A stretch of 64,000 nucleotides of DNA from CAVSWN01 sp963770995 (GCA_963770995.1 CAVYRS010000001.1:2604001-2668000); one strand, 5' to 3'. Shown: positions 24,248-33,829, numbered from the stretch's first letter. Notes: generated by a model from the sequence alone, not told the origin. Numbers and translations are program-made.

Positions 24248-25005
24248 TCCAGGCCGATCGCTTTCACCGTGACGCCGGCGGCTTCGAGGCCGGCGCGGAT
24301 CTTCGCCGCGAGATCGTCCGACCCCGGCGTGTCGCCATGCACGCACATCGTGTCCGCTTCGAGCGGGACCACCGAGCCGTCGATGGCGACAACGGAATGC
24401 TCTTTTACCATGCGAATCGCGCGCGAGACGACCGCGTCCGCATCGTGGATCACGGAACCGGGCTTCCGCCGCGACGCCAGGGAGCCGTCGGGCTCGTAGG
24501 CGCGATCGGCAAACACTTCAGCGGCCACGCGCAATCCGGCGGCGCGGCCAGCTGTAAGGATTTCGGATCCCGGCAGACCGAACAGAATCAGCGACCGATC
24601 GATGGCCGCGACCGCTCGGGCGATTGCCGCCGACAGATCCGCATTGCGCACGGCCATGTTGAAGAGCGCGCCGTGCGGCTTCACATGCTGCACCGTGACG
24701 CCTTCCGCCGCCGCCACGCCCGCGACCGCGGCAACTTGATAGAGCACGAAGTCTTCGGCTTCCTTCGGGGTCACATTGATTTCCCGGCGGCCGAATCCGA
24801 CGAGGTCGGGAAAACCCGGATGCGCGCCAACCGCCACACCGTGCGTCTTCGCCTGGCGGATCGTTTCGCGCAGCACCGAAGGGTCGCCCCCGTGGAAACC
24901 GGCGGCGATGTTGGCCGACGTGATCGATCGCATCAAGCCGGCGTCGTGACCGATGGTGTACACCCCGAAGGACTCGCCGACGTCGGAGTTGATGTCGATG
25001 CGCAT
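24244..25005 (-). CDS. pxpA: 5-oxoprolinase subunit A (LamB/YcsF family)
   Basis: PxpA is a subunit of the ATP-dependent 5-oxoprolinase that opens pyroglutamate to glutamate with PxpB and PxpC. Family marks are DINSDVGESFG at the N-terminus, TSANIAAGFHGGDP, GVAVGAHPGFPDLVGFGRR, VQHVKPHGALFN and the C-terminal CVHGDTPGS. The 253-residue length is normal. PxpB and PxpC are not in the window, which is unusual since they are commonly adjacent. The MFS gene follows with a 4-bp overlap. The gamma-glutamyltransferase-like gene at 54642 is a possible distant source of pyroglutamate precursors. Confidence 0.93.
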   Translation of the reverse strand: MRIDINSDVGESFGVYTIGHDAGLMRSITSANIAAGFHGGDPSVLRETIRQAKTHGVAVGAHPGFPDLVGFGRREINVTPKEAEDFVLYQVAAVAGVAAAEGVTVQHVKPHGALFNMAVRNADLSAAIARAVAAIDRSLILFGLPGSEILTAGRAAGLRVAAEVFADRAYEPDGSLASRRKPGSVIHDADAVVSRAIRMVKEHSVVAIDGSVVPLEADTMCVHGDTPGSDDLAAKIRAGLEAAGVTVKAIGLE

Positions 25006-25037
25006 GACGCGGGCCGATCTTAACGTATAACTACGCT

Positions 25038-27743
25038 GTGGATTTGACTGCCGGCAGTCAGATCGGCCCGTATCAGATTGAGGGACTCATCGGCGAAGGC
25101 GGCATGGGCAAGGTGTATCGGGCAATGGACACCAAGCTCAATCGCCCGGTCGCCATCAAGTTTCTCGCCCGACAGCTCGCGGACGCCTCCGCACGACGAC
25201 GGTTTCAGCGCGAAGCGCAGATGGCGTCGTCGCTGAATCACCCTCATATTCTCACCGTCCACGACGCCGGCGAGTTCGAGGAGCATCAATACCTTGTCAC
25301 GGAGCTCGTCGACGGCGGCACCCTCAAAGACTGGATGCACGCGGGCAGACGCGAGTGGCGCGACGTGCTCGAACTGCTGACCGGCGTCGCTGACGGGCTC
25401 GCCGCCGCACACCAGGCCGGCATCCTGCACCGCGACATCAAGCCCGACAACATCCTGATCACGAAGAGCGGCTACGCGAAGCTGGCGGACTTCGGGCTGG
25501 CGAAGGTTCACGACGCGAGCGGCAGCGATCCGACGCACACCGTTGCAGAACATCGCACGAAGCCCGGCGTCGTTCTCGGCACGGTCGCCTACATGTCGCC
25601 GGAGCAGACGACAGGCCATCCGCTCGACGCGCGCAGCGACATCTTCTCCTTCGGCCTGGTGCTCTACGAGGCCCTGGCAGGACGACGAGCGTACGTGGGC
25701 GCGTCGGACGTCGACGTGATGCACGCCATCCTGCATCGGTCGGCCCAGCCGCTGCCGGACCGCGTGCCGCTGCCGGTGCGCATGATCGTGGACAAGACGC
25801 TCGAGAAGAATCCAGCGGATCGCTTCCAGTCGATGGCCGACATGGTCGTCGATCTGCGGCGCGCAGCGCGGCAGAGCGAGGCACCGTCAGGTCCGCCTGA
25901 AGGCGGACCCCACGTACGCAGCAGAATGTCCGTGGGGTCCGGCTTTAGCCGGACCATTGCTGTCGCCGGCGTCGTGATCGCCGTCGCGGCCGCCGTCACG
26001 CTCTGGATCGCCCGCTCACGCGCTCCGGGCGCAGACGAGCCTCGGCGGCCCGTCCGCCTCGAGTTCGCGCAGCTCACTCATTTGGCCGACTCCGCGACGC
26101 AGCCCGCGTTGTCGCCTGACGGCCGCATGATGGCGTTCGTACGTGGCCCGGATTCGTTCATCGGTCCAGGGCAGATTTACATGCAGCTCCTGCCGTCCGG
26201 CGAGCCGGTGCAGCTCACCCACGACAGCCTGCTCAAGATGTCACCGCGCTTTTCGCCCGATGGCGCGCAAATCGCCTACACGGCGCTGAACGAGGCGGGT
26301 ACCGACTGGAACACCTGGGTCGTGCCGGTTTTCGGCCGGCAGGAACCGCGGCTGCTGCTCGCCAACGCCGAGGGCCTGAACTGGATTCGCGAAAGACGTC
26401 CGGATGGCTCGCTACAGCCGCGCATCCTTTTTTCGGTCGCGACGGGACAGGGAATCACGATGTCGGTGGTAAGCGCCACGGAGAGCCGTGCGGACGAACG
26501 CACCGTGTACGTCCAGGACGGCATCATGGATCACTTCTCGTACCTGTCCCCCGACGGCACGCAGGTGCTCCTGGCCGAAATGGGGTTCAACGGCTGGCAG
26601 CCGTGCCGGCTCGTGCCGTACGACGGCTCCTCAAAGGGCCGGAAAATAGGCCCGCTGTCCGCGCAGTGCACCAGCGCCGCATGGTCGCCTGACGGCAAGT
26701 GGATGTACTTCACCGCCGACAACGGCAACGGGTTTCACATGTGGCGCCAGTCTTTTCCCGACGGAAACCCGGAACAGCTGACATTCGGCCCGACGGAAGA
26801 AGAGGGCATTGACTTCGCGGCCGATGGTCGTTCGTTTCTCACCTCGGCCGGCACGCGTCAGAGCACGCTGTGGGTGCGCGACGCGCGGGGCGATCGACAG
26901 GTCACATCCGATTCATACGCGTTTCTGCCGGCGTTCTCCCCCGACGGTAAGCGGCTGTACTTTCTGGTTCGAGCGACCGGAACGGGAAGCTACCACGAAG
27001 CCGAGGGTGCGCTCTGGATGCTGCATCTCGATTCCGGCGAGCGCCAGCGATTGTTGCCCGATTCGCTGATGCAGCATTACAGCGTGTCGCGAGACGGCCA
27101 GCGTGTCGTGTTCGCCGCCAACGACCGGAGCGGCCGCGGCGCCGTGTGGATTGCGGCGCTCGACGGCCGGACCGCGCCGCGGTCGATCGCGACGGGTCAC
27201 GCGCTCCACGCCTTCTTCGGGGCCGGACGCGACGTCTTTTTTGCCGCCCAGGAGCACGACACCACCGCGATCTACCGCGTGCAGGATGACGGCACCGGTC
27301 TGCAGAAGCTCGCGCTGCCGCATCCCGTTTTCCTTCTGTACGGCGTGTCGCCGGATGGCCAGCACATTGCGGCGTGGGCGAACGGTCTCACCGAGGACAC
27401 CGCCAACGCGGTCATCGTGTATTCGGTCCGCGACGGAACGCCGACGATCGTGTCCAAGACGGGAGGGTTTCGGGGCGACGTACCGTTCCTCAGCTGGTCG
27501 GCGGACGGCGCGTTCGTGTACTTCACGATCTGGGCGCAGGCGATGTTTGCCGTGCCGCTGCGGCGCGGCGAGACTCTGCCACGACTCCCGCCGGACGGCA
27601 TTCAGACCGCGAAAGACGCCGCGGATTTATCGGGGGCCCGAAAATTGCCGGTGCCCGAAGCCTTCATCGGTCCCGACCCGTCGGTCTACGCGTACGCGAA
27701 GCTCACCGCGCAGCGGAACATTTTCCGCGTGACACTGCCGTAA
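25038..27743 (+). CDS. Ser/Thr protein kinase with C-terminal TolB-like propeller
   Basis: The 901-residue protein has an N-terminal Hanks-type kinase domain (about residues 10-275): GEGGMGKVYRA glycine loop, lysine in VAIKFL, HRDIKPDN catalytic loop near 131-138, DFGLAK, and the SPEQ/DxRSDIFSFG segment. A single membrane helix follows (about 307-325, AVAGVVIAVAAAVTLWIA), then an outside propeller (about 345-900) of PD40/TolB blades such as FSPDGAQIAYTA. This is a membrane receptor-kinase layout common in Acidobacteria. Residues about 284-306, just before the helix, come from a palindromic insertion. The start is GTG at 25038 with no clear ribosome site. The ligand is unknown. Confidence 0.92.
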   Translation: MDLTAGSQIGPYQIEGLIGEGGMGKVYRAMDTKLNRPVAIKFLARQLADASARRRFQREAQMASSLNHPHILTVHDAGEFEEHQYLVTELVDGGTLKDWMHAGRREWRDVLELLTGVADGLAAAHQAGILHRDIKPDNILITKSGYAKLADFGLAKVHDASGSDPTHTVAEHRTKPGVVLGTVAYMSPEQTTGHPLDARSDIFSFGLVLYEALAGRRAYVGASDVDVMHAILHRSAQPLPDRVPLPVRMIVDKTLEKNPADRFQSMADMVVDLRRAARQSEAPSGPPEGGPHVRSRMSVGSGFSRTIAVAGVVIAVAAAVTLWIARSRAPGADEPRRPVRLEFAQLTHLADSATQPALSPDGRMMAFVRGPDSFIGPGQIYMQLLPSGEPVQLTHDSLLKMSPRFSPDGAQIAYTALNEAGTDWNTWVVPVFGRQEPRLLLANAEGLNWIRERRPDGSLQPRILFSVATGQGITMSVVSATESRADERTVYVQDGIMDHFSYLSPDGTQVLLAEMGFNGWQPCRLVPYDGSSKGRKIGPLSAQCTSAAWSPDGKWMYFTADNGNGFHMWRQSFPDGNPEQLTFGPTEEEGIDFAADGRSFLTSAGTRQSTLWVRDARGDRQVTSDSYAFLPAFSPDGKRLYFLVRATGTGSYHEAEGALWMLHLDSGERQRLLPDSLMQHYSVSRDGQRVVFAANDRSGRGAVWIAALDGRTAPRSIATGHALHAFFGAGRDVFFAAQEHDTTAIYRVQDDGTGLQKLALPHPVFLLYGVSPDGQHIAAWANGLTEDTANAVIVYSVRDGTPTIVSKTGGFRGDVPFLSWSADGAFVYFTIWAQAMFAVPLRRGETLPRLPPDGIQTAKDAADLSGARKLPVPEAFIGPDPSVYAYAKLTAQRNIFRVTLP
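25890..25955. repeat. double palindrome inserted in the kinase gene
   Basis: GGTCCGCCT-ga-AGGCGGACC (25890-25909) and GGTCCGGCT-tt-AGCCGGACC (25936-25955) are two hairpins joined by CCCCACG and CGTGGGG, which can pair with each other to make one larger stem. The open frame encodes a peptide ending VGSGFSRT. The same architecture and the VGSGxSRT peptide recur at 33454-33562. Confidence 0.85.
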
Positions 27744-28310
27744 CGCCGGACCCTACACCCGACCACTCGCGCACCAGCCCACCTGCCTTCGACTAGTTGA
27801 TTCACTAGGGGTACTTTGCTTCAGTTCGCTTTCAAAACGAGTCGAGCATGTAGATCTTTCGCACCACGTCGCATGCGTTCCATGTGCAGCCACGGATTGC
27901 GATCGCCCTCATGACGCGTCGTAGGGAACAGCTCTCACGCGCACGTACTGTGTTCCGAACAACTTGCGTAGGTCGTTCAGCACTGGACCGACGCGTGTGT
28001 GACGCCGCGATGACGGCACCGGATCTCGTCCATTCGGCTTCGAACACGTGTGGCGCACTGGTATCCAGGTTGCTCGTGAACCCTCGTTCACGATCAAGAT
28101 CATGCGGGTAACGCTCGAGCGGGCAGCCCACCTCCGATCTGCGATCGCACCGCCAGAGTTCGAGGCCACAGCGTTACACACGCGGTAAGCGTGAGACCGC
28201 GAGCGCGCGGCCGCGCGCAACGGGCCGATGACCTTCGGCGTCACGAGAGCGTCGTGAACGACCGCGAAACTCCGACCGACGACAACTGTGTCTTGACCGA
28301 AGGAGGTCAC
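27744..28310. other. 567-bp gap without a convincing gene
   Basis: The segment between the kinase and the Q/L-rich gene is visibly less GC-rich than its surroundings. Overlapping minus-strand open frames (27832-28131 and 27909-28310) have no recognisable domain, no good start site and partial similarity in frame-shifted form, so they may be decayed sequence. A strong ribosome site AAGGAGGT ends the gap. No RNA gene was recognised. Confidence 0.5.
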
Positions 28311-28712
28311 ATGGGTGGAAATGTGCTCGGGCTCGGAATACCGGCGACGCCGCTCTTGTCGCTACAGAATCCCTGGAGTCTGTCGCCGTACGGCGTTCAG
28401 GGAATCGGCATCAGTCCGTTCGGCGCATCGCACGCATACGGGCAGCAGCCCGTCCAGCAGATCCTGCAGTTCCTCCAGGCGGTACCTCAACAGCTTCAGC
28501 ACCTCCAGCAGCTGCAGTACCAGCAGCTCCAGTTGCTGCAACAGCTCCAGCAACTCGTCCAGATCGTTCCCGCCCAGCTGCAGCAGCTGATCCAGTTCGC
28601 CCCTCAACAGACGCAGCAACCGTTCAACCAGCTCGCCGCCGGCTTTCCAGTGGGCGCGCCCTGGGGCATCTCGCCTCAGATCTTCGGCGCGCAGCCGGGC
28701 CACGTGATGTGA
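28311..28712 (+). CDS. glutamine/leucine-rich small protein, unknown function
   Basis: The 133-residue product starts at an ATG with an unusually strong ribosome site (AAGGAGGT, 5 bp spacing). After a Gly/Pro/Ser-rich N-terminus (residues 1-40), residues about 45-110 are a low-complexity amphipathic tract of repeating QQL/LQQ units (QQLQHLQQLQYQQLQLLQQL), broken by VPQQ and VPAQ. The C-terminus is Phe/Pro/Gly-rich. There is no signal peptide or membrane segment. I do not recognise a family. The pattern suggests a self-associating coiled structure or surface-coating protein; that is speculation. The BON-domain gene follows 101 bp later and both proteins share PFG-type N-terminal wording. Confidence 0.72.
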   Translation: MGGNVLGLGIPATPLLSLQNPWSLSPYGVQGIGISPFGASHAYGQQPVQQILQFLQAVPQQLQHLQQLQYQQLQLLQQLQQLVQIVPAQLQQLIQFAPQQTQQPFNQLAAGFPVGAPWGISPQIFGAQPGHVM

Positions 28713-28813
28713 GCGATCCGTCGTAAACATGATCTGCGGTCGGCGCCCGCCGGCTGGCCGCAGGTCGACAGGCTGCGACACGGCGCCAAAATCGGAATCA
28801 TGAGGAGACACCC

Positions 28814-29428
28814 ATGGCAGAGCCGCTATTCGGATCGATGCCGCAACTCTGGCCGGCGATCCCCGTGCAAGCATTCGGCTATCTCCACCCCGCCCTATCA
28901 GCCGGCAAGCTCCCGTTCGGCGCGGCGTCCGCCGGTATGATGTCGGGCCTGTCGACGCCGTTCACGAACGCTGTGGCCGGCCCACCGCAAGGGTCGCCGG
29001 CTGACGCCGCGGCCTGGCCCGCGAATGGCGTGCCTCCGAATCAGGTCGGAGCCGGCGTGCCCGTGTTCACGGGGACCGAGATCGCGGTCGGCATTCCGCC
29101 GCAAGCGCTGCTCGCGGCGGTTGCCGTTCGCCGCGGTCAGCCGATGGGGCCGACCAACGATCAGGAAACCGAAGACTTCATCTGCGATGCGCTCGATCTG
29201 CTGTCGGGCGCCAATGACGTCGAAGTCCGCTGCGAGGCGGGACGGGCGATTTTCACCGGCACCGTGCCGCACAAGCGGCTCAAGCGCGACGTGGGCGAGA
29301 TCGCGTGGGCGATCCCCAGCGTCAACGACGTGCAGAACACGGTGACGATTGCCGCACGGCGCCGCGCGCGCGGCCCCGCCCGCGAGGCCGATGCGCCGGC
29401 GGGCGTGCCGGGCCGCAAACCGGCGTAG
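28814..29428 (+). CDS. BON-domain protein with Pro/Ala/Gly-rich N-terminus
   Basis: The 204-residue protein has no signal peptide. Residues 1-100 are Pro/Ala/Gly/Phe-rich (PLFGSMPQLWPAIPVQAFGY). Residues about 118-188 form a BON domain: DFICDALDLLSGANDVEVRCEAGRA, then IFTGTVPHKRLKRDVGEIAWAI and VNDVQNTVTI, the classic helix-strand pattern that binds phospholipid or other surfaces. BON domains are usually periplasmic, so a cytoplasmic form beside a Q/L-rich protein is unusual. GAGGAGA precedes the ATG at 28814. The C-terminus is Arg/Ala-rich. I would group it functionally with the preceding gene. Confidence 0.78.
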   Translation: MAEPLFGSMPQLWPAIPVQAFGYLHPALSAGKLPFGAASAGMMSGLSTPFTNAVAGPPQGSPADAAAWPANGVPPNQVGAGVPVFTGTEIAVGIPPQALLAAVAVRRGQPMGPTNDQETEDFICDALDLLSGANDVEVRCEAGRAIFTGTVPHKRLKRDVGEIAWAIPSVNDVQNTVTIAARRRARGPAREADAPAGVPGRKPA

Positions 29429-29481
29429 ACCGATTACTCGTCGCGGACACGACAACGAGCTCAACCGCGGGAGAATGCCGC

Positions 29482-32400
29482 CTATTTGCCGTTGTCCGCT
29501 GTCGTCGTTTTTTCCGCGTCCGCCTTCGGCGGCTTGGGCGGGCGCGGCCGATTGACGGTGAGGCTGATGCCGCCCCAGAACTGATCGACTTTCCGCTCGA
29601 CCTCGTGGCGGCCCTGCACGAGGTACTCGAGGATCGCCTTGTCCCACTGTAGACCGGCGTTCGCGACGAGCTTCATCCAGTCGCCGCGCGCGGTCTCGTC
29701 TGGCGCCTCGGTGACGCCTTCCCAGATCGTGACGTTCGGATTCCTCGTCATGAAATCGTTCGCCTGGGGATTCGCGCGCGCGCCCTTGATCGACTTGTAG
29801 ATCAGCACCCCGTTGGTGAAATCGAGCTTGAAGTTCTTCTGATCGAAATCGAAGCTGTAGCGCCTGTAGCGATCGTAGGCGCGCTCGTTCAGGGCGACGG
29901 TGTCTGCCGACGCTTTGGTGTACTCGGTGATCATGGAGAGCAGCTTCATCTGCTCGTCCTTGTGCCGCGGATAGCGCGGATCGTCGAGCCAGGCAAACCC
30001 CGGCATCCACCACCCGCGCATCGTCCAGTAGTCGCGCGTCTCGACCGCCCGGGTGCGCACCCAGGCCGCGTACTCCGAGAAGAGCTGCACCCATTCGTGC
30101 GACGGGTAGCCGTGCGGGTTGAGGAAGATGTCAGGCAGCCACGTGCGCCAGATCTTCGGCCGGATGCCGCTCTCCGGATAAATCGGGTCGTTCTCCCACT
30201 GCGCGCTCGTCACGTCCACGCCCAGCGCACCCAGATATCCCGCGTGCAGCATGTAGGTCGGATTGATCTTCTGCAGGTCGTAGGCGAGTTGCGCGCCGTC
30301 GGCGTTCGTGATCGGGTGGATCACGACGTTGACCTTGTTCAACTTCTCCCGATAGACGGGATCTGTCAGCAGCAGCTCCGCCATCCGCAGGACGTGGCTC
30401 GTGGACGACACCTCGTTCGCATGCTGGCGCGCCGAGTACACGACCGTCGGCTTCAGCGCCGTCTGCTTGGCCTGCGACCAGTGCGAGGCCGTGACGGGCG
30501 GCATGAGATCCATGGCCCACACGTCTTTGCCGAGATAGCTCTCGCCCACCTTGTAGACCGTCGCCTCCTTGAACGCCGACATCTTTGCCAGGATGGCGTA
30601 GGCCTCGGGCGGAGGAATCGGCGTGTCCCACTGCACGAGCGGACCGGCATCCGGGCCGGTGCCGATTCGCGTGGGCGTCTGCGGCGCCGCCGCGGTCTTG
30701 ATGTCCGGAAACGGCCTGGGCGATCCGTTGCTGTCGAGAGTCGCGACGGTTTCCGTTCCCGCCTTGCTCTCGTGCTCCCAGCCGATCGTCAGGCGCACCC
30801 CGCTCAGATCGTGGTAGGCGAGAGCATCGCGGTACAGGCCGGCGGCGTGAAGCTGCGCCAGATTGTCAGCGACTGCGCTCACCTGCTCCGCCGAAATCAT
30901 CGTCCGATCGACGCGCTCCTCGGAGGTGCGCATGACGAGCGCGTCGCGCTCGTCGCGTTCGGTGTCGACCTTGATCCGGACGTCGAGACGCTCGATCCCA
31001 TCCCGCCCGGCGCGAACCGCGGCCGCCAGCGTTTGCGGCCGCTCGACGGCGATTTTCGGCAGGTCGAGCCGCAGCTCGCCGCGACGGCCGTTCCGTTCCA
31101 CGTACTCGACAACGACAGATGGACGCGGAGCGTCGAAGCCGGTCACGGAAATCTTCGCGCGGCCCGGTTTTCCGTCCGACGTCGGGTGCATCACGGGGAT
31201 GATGCGACCTGGATACGCGAGCCCTGCACCTCGTGTGAAGCGGCCCATCACATCGAAGAAGTGAATCGTGTTGAAGTAGATCTCCTCGTGGATCGCCTCC
31301 AGGGACGAGACCTGCTCCTGATCGACCGGCAAACGGTACTCGGGTTCGCTGAGCGTCAGGTCGACGTTCAGCTCGCCAAAAAACGGCGCGTCCTCGGCGC
31401 GCGGCTTGCCCTTGCCCATCGCCATCACGTGGTCGTAGAGCGCGGGCAGCGTCTTGGATTGGAAGACATCCCAGAAACGCTCGAGATCCGTGACCACACG
31501 CTCGTTGACGACGGAGCGGCCCGCAATCTCCGCCTTGATCCACCCGGTCGTGACCCGCACCTTCTCGTAGTCGGGGAATCGATCGAAGAAGGCGCGCTCG
31601 ATCACGGCCGGCTCGAACGTGCGCTTGAACAGCTCGGAGCCGTCGCGCGCGTTCGCCACGACTTCATAGGTCGGGGATCCGATCGGTGTCATCTCGAACC
31701 GAATCTTGCCGCGGTCGAGTCGCAGCTCGGTCGCGAGAATCTCGTCGATCGGGTAGAGCTCGAGCAGCCAGCGCGTCGGCACGAACATCCCCTGCTGCTT
31801 CCAGCCGGCGGGCGGACCGATCTCCGCAAACTTGATGGTGATGCGATCCACCGTCCGGCCGGCGAGGGCCGGGCGTACGACGTCGTACAGCCAGTGATAC
31901 CCCTGCTTGTACGCCGACAGGATCGAGATGGTCGTGTTCTTGTCGTCCGCGCCGGCCTTGACGAGCTCCGCACGCGCTTCCTGTTCGATTCGCGCCCGGA
32001 CTTCCGGCGGCTCGCTCAGCCGCGCTTCGAGGGCCACCGGCAGACGTTTCTTCGGCTTGAGGCCGGGCAACACGCTCTTGCGAAGCTTCGCCCAGAACTC
32101 GTCAACCTCCGAAGGAATCGAGAGATCGTCGGTGATGAGCGGCCTGGCTTTCTGCACGTCGAGGTTCTGCACGCTCACGTCCACGGCCGCGGCGATCGAG
32201 GTGGACGCTCGCTTCGTGACCAGCGCCGCCAGCCCTTCGTCCGCCTTCTCGACGAACACCCGCACGCGCGCCGACGCCAGGTCCTTGCCGCGCAGCTTCT
32301 CCGCCAGCTTGTCGATCTTGTAGAGCGCCATCGCGGCCTGGCCCGCCGGCGATCGGCCAGCTACGAATCTCCTGAGGTCGTCTTCGACATCGTCCAGCGT

Positions 32401-33822
32401 CGTGCGGTCCTTGCCCCTGGCCCAGATGTGCGGCAGCCGCTCGGCGAGCTGCACGAGCGCGCGATCGACGCCGGCTGCGTCGCCGCCCGTGACGATCAGC
32501 GCCGACTTCTCGCCGAACGCTTTCTTGACGATCTGGATCAGCCCTTCGCCCGGCGCGAGCGTCGGGCGTTCCCACTTCCGAGCCTCGCTCAACTGATCGA
32601 GCAGCGGATGCGACACACCAATCACCACCAGAATCGGCTCGCTCTCGGGTGCGGCGATGCTCTTGGGCGGCTTCGCGATCGGCAGCGCGATGCCGGTGGA
32701 TTCCAGGCCCAGCCGCGCAGCCAGATCCACAACGCCGGCCGTTCCGTCGCCGTCAGGGGTGAGGAGGACGTCGATGCGATCTGGAATCAGATTGTTGTCG
32801 GAATCGGCGAGGGCGCCTTCGTTTGCGTAGAACGTGGAGAGATCGAAGTTGTCCTTCGCGCCACCGCCGGGTCGTCGCGCCGGCGGCTGTGTGGATGGCG
32901 CCGCGTCGGCCACCAACGCCGCGGCCCGCGGAATGTCCACCGTCGACACCGATGTGCCGGCGCCGCGGACTCGGACCCGCACCGATCGGGTGTTCGGATA
33001 CGACAGCGGCCTTTTCGCGTCGCGACCACCGATCGCCACCATCTGGTTCAGCGCCACCTGCGCCTTGATGACATCTCCCGCCGACGCCAGCCACAGGTCC
33101 ACGACGACGCGCTCCGCGCCATCGGTGTTGTGCTTGACGAAGATTGCCGTCGCCACGGAGGCGCTGGCACTGATGGACTTCGTGCTCAGAAATTCCTTCA
33201 CATCCTCGGCGATCTTGTCGGTCGTGGGTCCTTTCTGATCCCAGACGAACGGCAGACGGCCGGCCAGGCTGAGGGCCGCCGCGGCCACGCCGTTGTCGTC
33301 GCCGCCGAGGACGGCGAGCGCGAGCTGGTCGCCGGCTGAAAACGCGGCGACGAGGCCATCGCCGGCTTTGAGCGGCGCGCCACCGAGGAGGGAATCGACG
33401 GTGACGCCGGCGCCGCTGAGCGATTTCACGCCGACGAAGACCGTCACCTCGTCGGTCCGGCTAAGGCCGGACCCCACGACGATTTCCTGGCTGGCGTTCG
33501 GCCTACTTTCCGTCGTGGCGTTCGGCTGACTCTCTTTCGTGGGGTCCGGCTTTAGCCGGACCATCGGAAGGTCCATGGCGGACGTTTCGAAACCGAGCCG
33601 GGCGGCGATGTCGGCGGCTGCCGACAACTCTCCGGCGGTCGGCTGCTCCGCCAACGCCACGCGCGCGTTGACGAAGTCGACCAGGCTGTCGCCGTTGCGA
33701 TCCTGAAAGACGAGACCCGGCTTGAAGAACTCGCTGAGGGCCGCACGCGGCGGCGCGGTCTGCGTGTGACCGACTGCGCCGCCGAGTGCCGCGAAAAGAA
33801 CGACGGGAATTGCGCGCTTCAC
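29482..33822 (-). CDS. large secreted M14 zinc carboxypeptidase-like protein (copy A)
   Basis: From GTG 33822 this is 1446 residues with a signal peptide (AIPVVLFAALGGAVG). The N-terminal half has two related modules, each opening with an acidic loop (DRNGDSLVD; DSDNNLIPD), then an LGFETSAMDLPM/LGLESTGIALPI strand and a GGDxxGVxxA segment. The C-terminal domain is M14: zinc ligands H and E in ARQHANEVSS (about 1130), H in NPHGYPSHEW (about 1234), and the catalytic glutamate in EGVTEAPDET (about 1369). M14 enzymes trim C-terminal residues from peptides. It starts 8 bp after the TonB receptor stop, so it is the last gene of that operon. A palindromic insertion (33454-33562) adds about 36 residues near residue 100. 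Confidence 0.87.
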   Translation of the reverse strand: MKRAIPVVLFAALGGAVGHTQTAPPRAALSEFFKPGLVFQDRNGDSLVDFVNARVALAEQPTAGELSAAADIAARLGFETSAMDLPMVRLKPDPTKESQPNATTESRPNASQEIVVGSGLSRTDEVTVFVGVKSLSGAGVTVDSLLGGAPLKAGDGLVAAFSAGDQLALAVLGGDDNGVAAAALSLAGRLPFVWDQKGPTTDKIAEDVKEFLSTKSISASASVATAIFVKHNTDGAERVVVDLWLASAGDVIKAQVALNQMVAIGGRDAKRPLSYPNTRSVRVRVRGAGTSVSTVDIPRAAALVADAAPSTQPPARRPGGGAKDNFDLSTFYANEGALADSDNNLIPDRIDVLLTPDGDGTAGVVDLAARLGLESTGIALPIAKPPKSIAAPESEPILVVIGVSHPLLDQLSEARKWERPTLAPGEGLIQIVKKAFGEKSALIVTGGDAAGVDRALVQLAERLPHIWARGKDRTTLDDVEDDLRRFVAGRSPAGQAAMALYKIDKLAEKLRGKDLASARVRVFVEKADEGLAALVTKRASTSIAAAVDVSVQNLDVQKARPLITDDLSIPSEVDEFWAKLRKSVLPGLKPKKRLPVALEARLSEPPEVRARIEQEARAELVKAGADDKNTTISILSAYKQGYHWLYDVVRPALAGRTVDRITIKFAEIGPPAGWKQQGMFVPTRWLLELYPIDEILATELRLDRGKIRFEMTPIGSPTYEVVANARDGSELFKRTFEPAVIERAFFDRFPDYEKVRVTTGWIKAEIAGRSVVNERVVTDLERFWDVFQSKTLPALYDHVMAMGKGKPRAEDAPFFGELNVDLTLSEPEYRLPVDQEQVSSLEAIHEEIYFNTIHFFDVMGRFTRGAGLAYPGRIIPVMHPTSDGKPGRAKISVTGFDAPRPSVVVEYVERNGRRGELRLDLPKIAVERPQTLAAAVRAGRDGIERLDVRIKVDTERDERDALVMRTSEERVDRTMISAEQVSAVADNLAQLHAAGLYRDALAYHDLSGVRLTIGWEHESKAGTETVATLDSNGSPRPFPDIKTAAAPQTPTRIGTGPDAGPLVQWDTPIPPPEAYAILAKMSAFKEATVYKVGESYLGKDVWAMDLMPPVTASHWSQAKQTALKPTVVYSARQHANEVSSTSHVLRMAELLLTDPVYREKLNKVNVVIHPITNADGAQLAYDLQKINPTYMLHAGYLGALGVDVTSAQWENDPIYPESGIRPKIWRTWLPDIFLNPHGYPSHEWVQLFSEYAAWVRTRAVETRDYWTMRGWWMPGFAWLDDPRYPRHKDEQMKLLSMITEYTKASADTVALNERAYDRYRRYSFDFDQKNFKLDFTNGVLIYKSIKGARANPQANDFMTRNPNVTIWEGVTEAPDETARGDWMKLVANAGLQWDKAILEYLVQGRHEVERKVDQFWGGISLTVNRPRPPKPPKADAEKTTTADNGK
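33454..33562. repeat. double palindrome inserted in M14 copy A
   Basis: GGTCCGG...CCGGACC (33454-33473) and GGTCCGGCT-tt-AGCCGGACC (33543-33562) flank a spacer holding short GCGTTCGGC repeats; CCCCACG and CGTGGGG join the hairpins as in the kinase copy. On the coding strand it adds a peptide starting VRLKPDPT and ending VGSGLSRT. Confidence 0.85.
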
Positions 33823-33829
33823 GTTAACG

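Noticed and set aside
29962..33339. 1125-codon plus-strand open frame opposite M14 copy A
   Set aside because: Translation is Arg/His/Asp-rich with no domain, while the minus strand has complete peptidase motifs.
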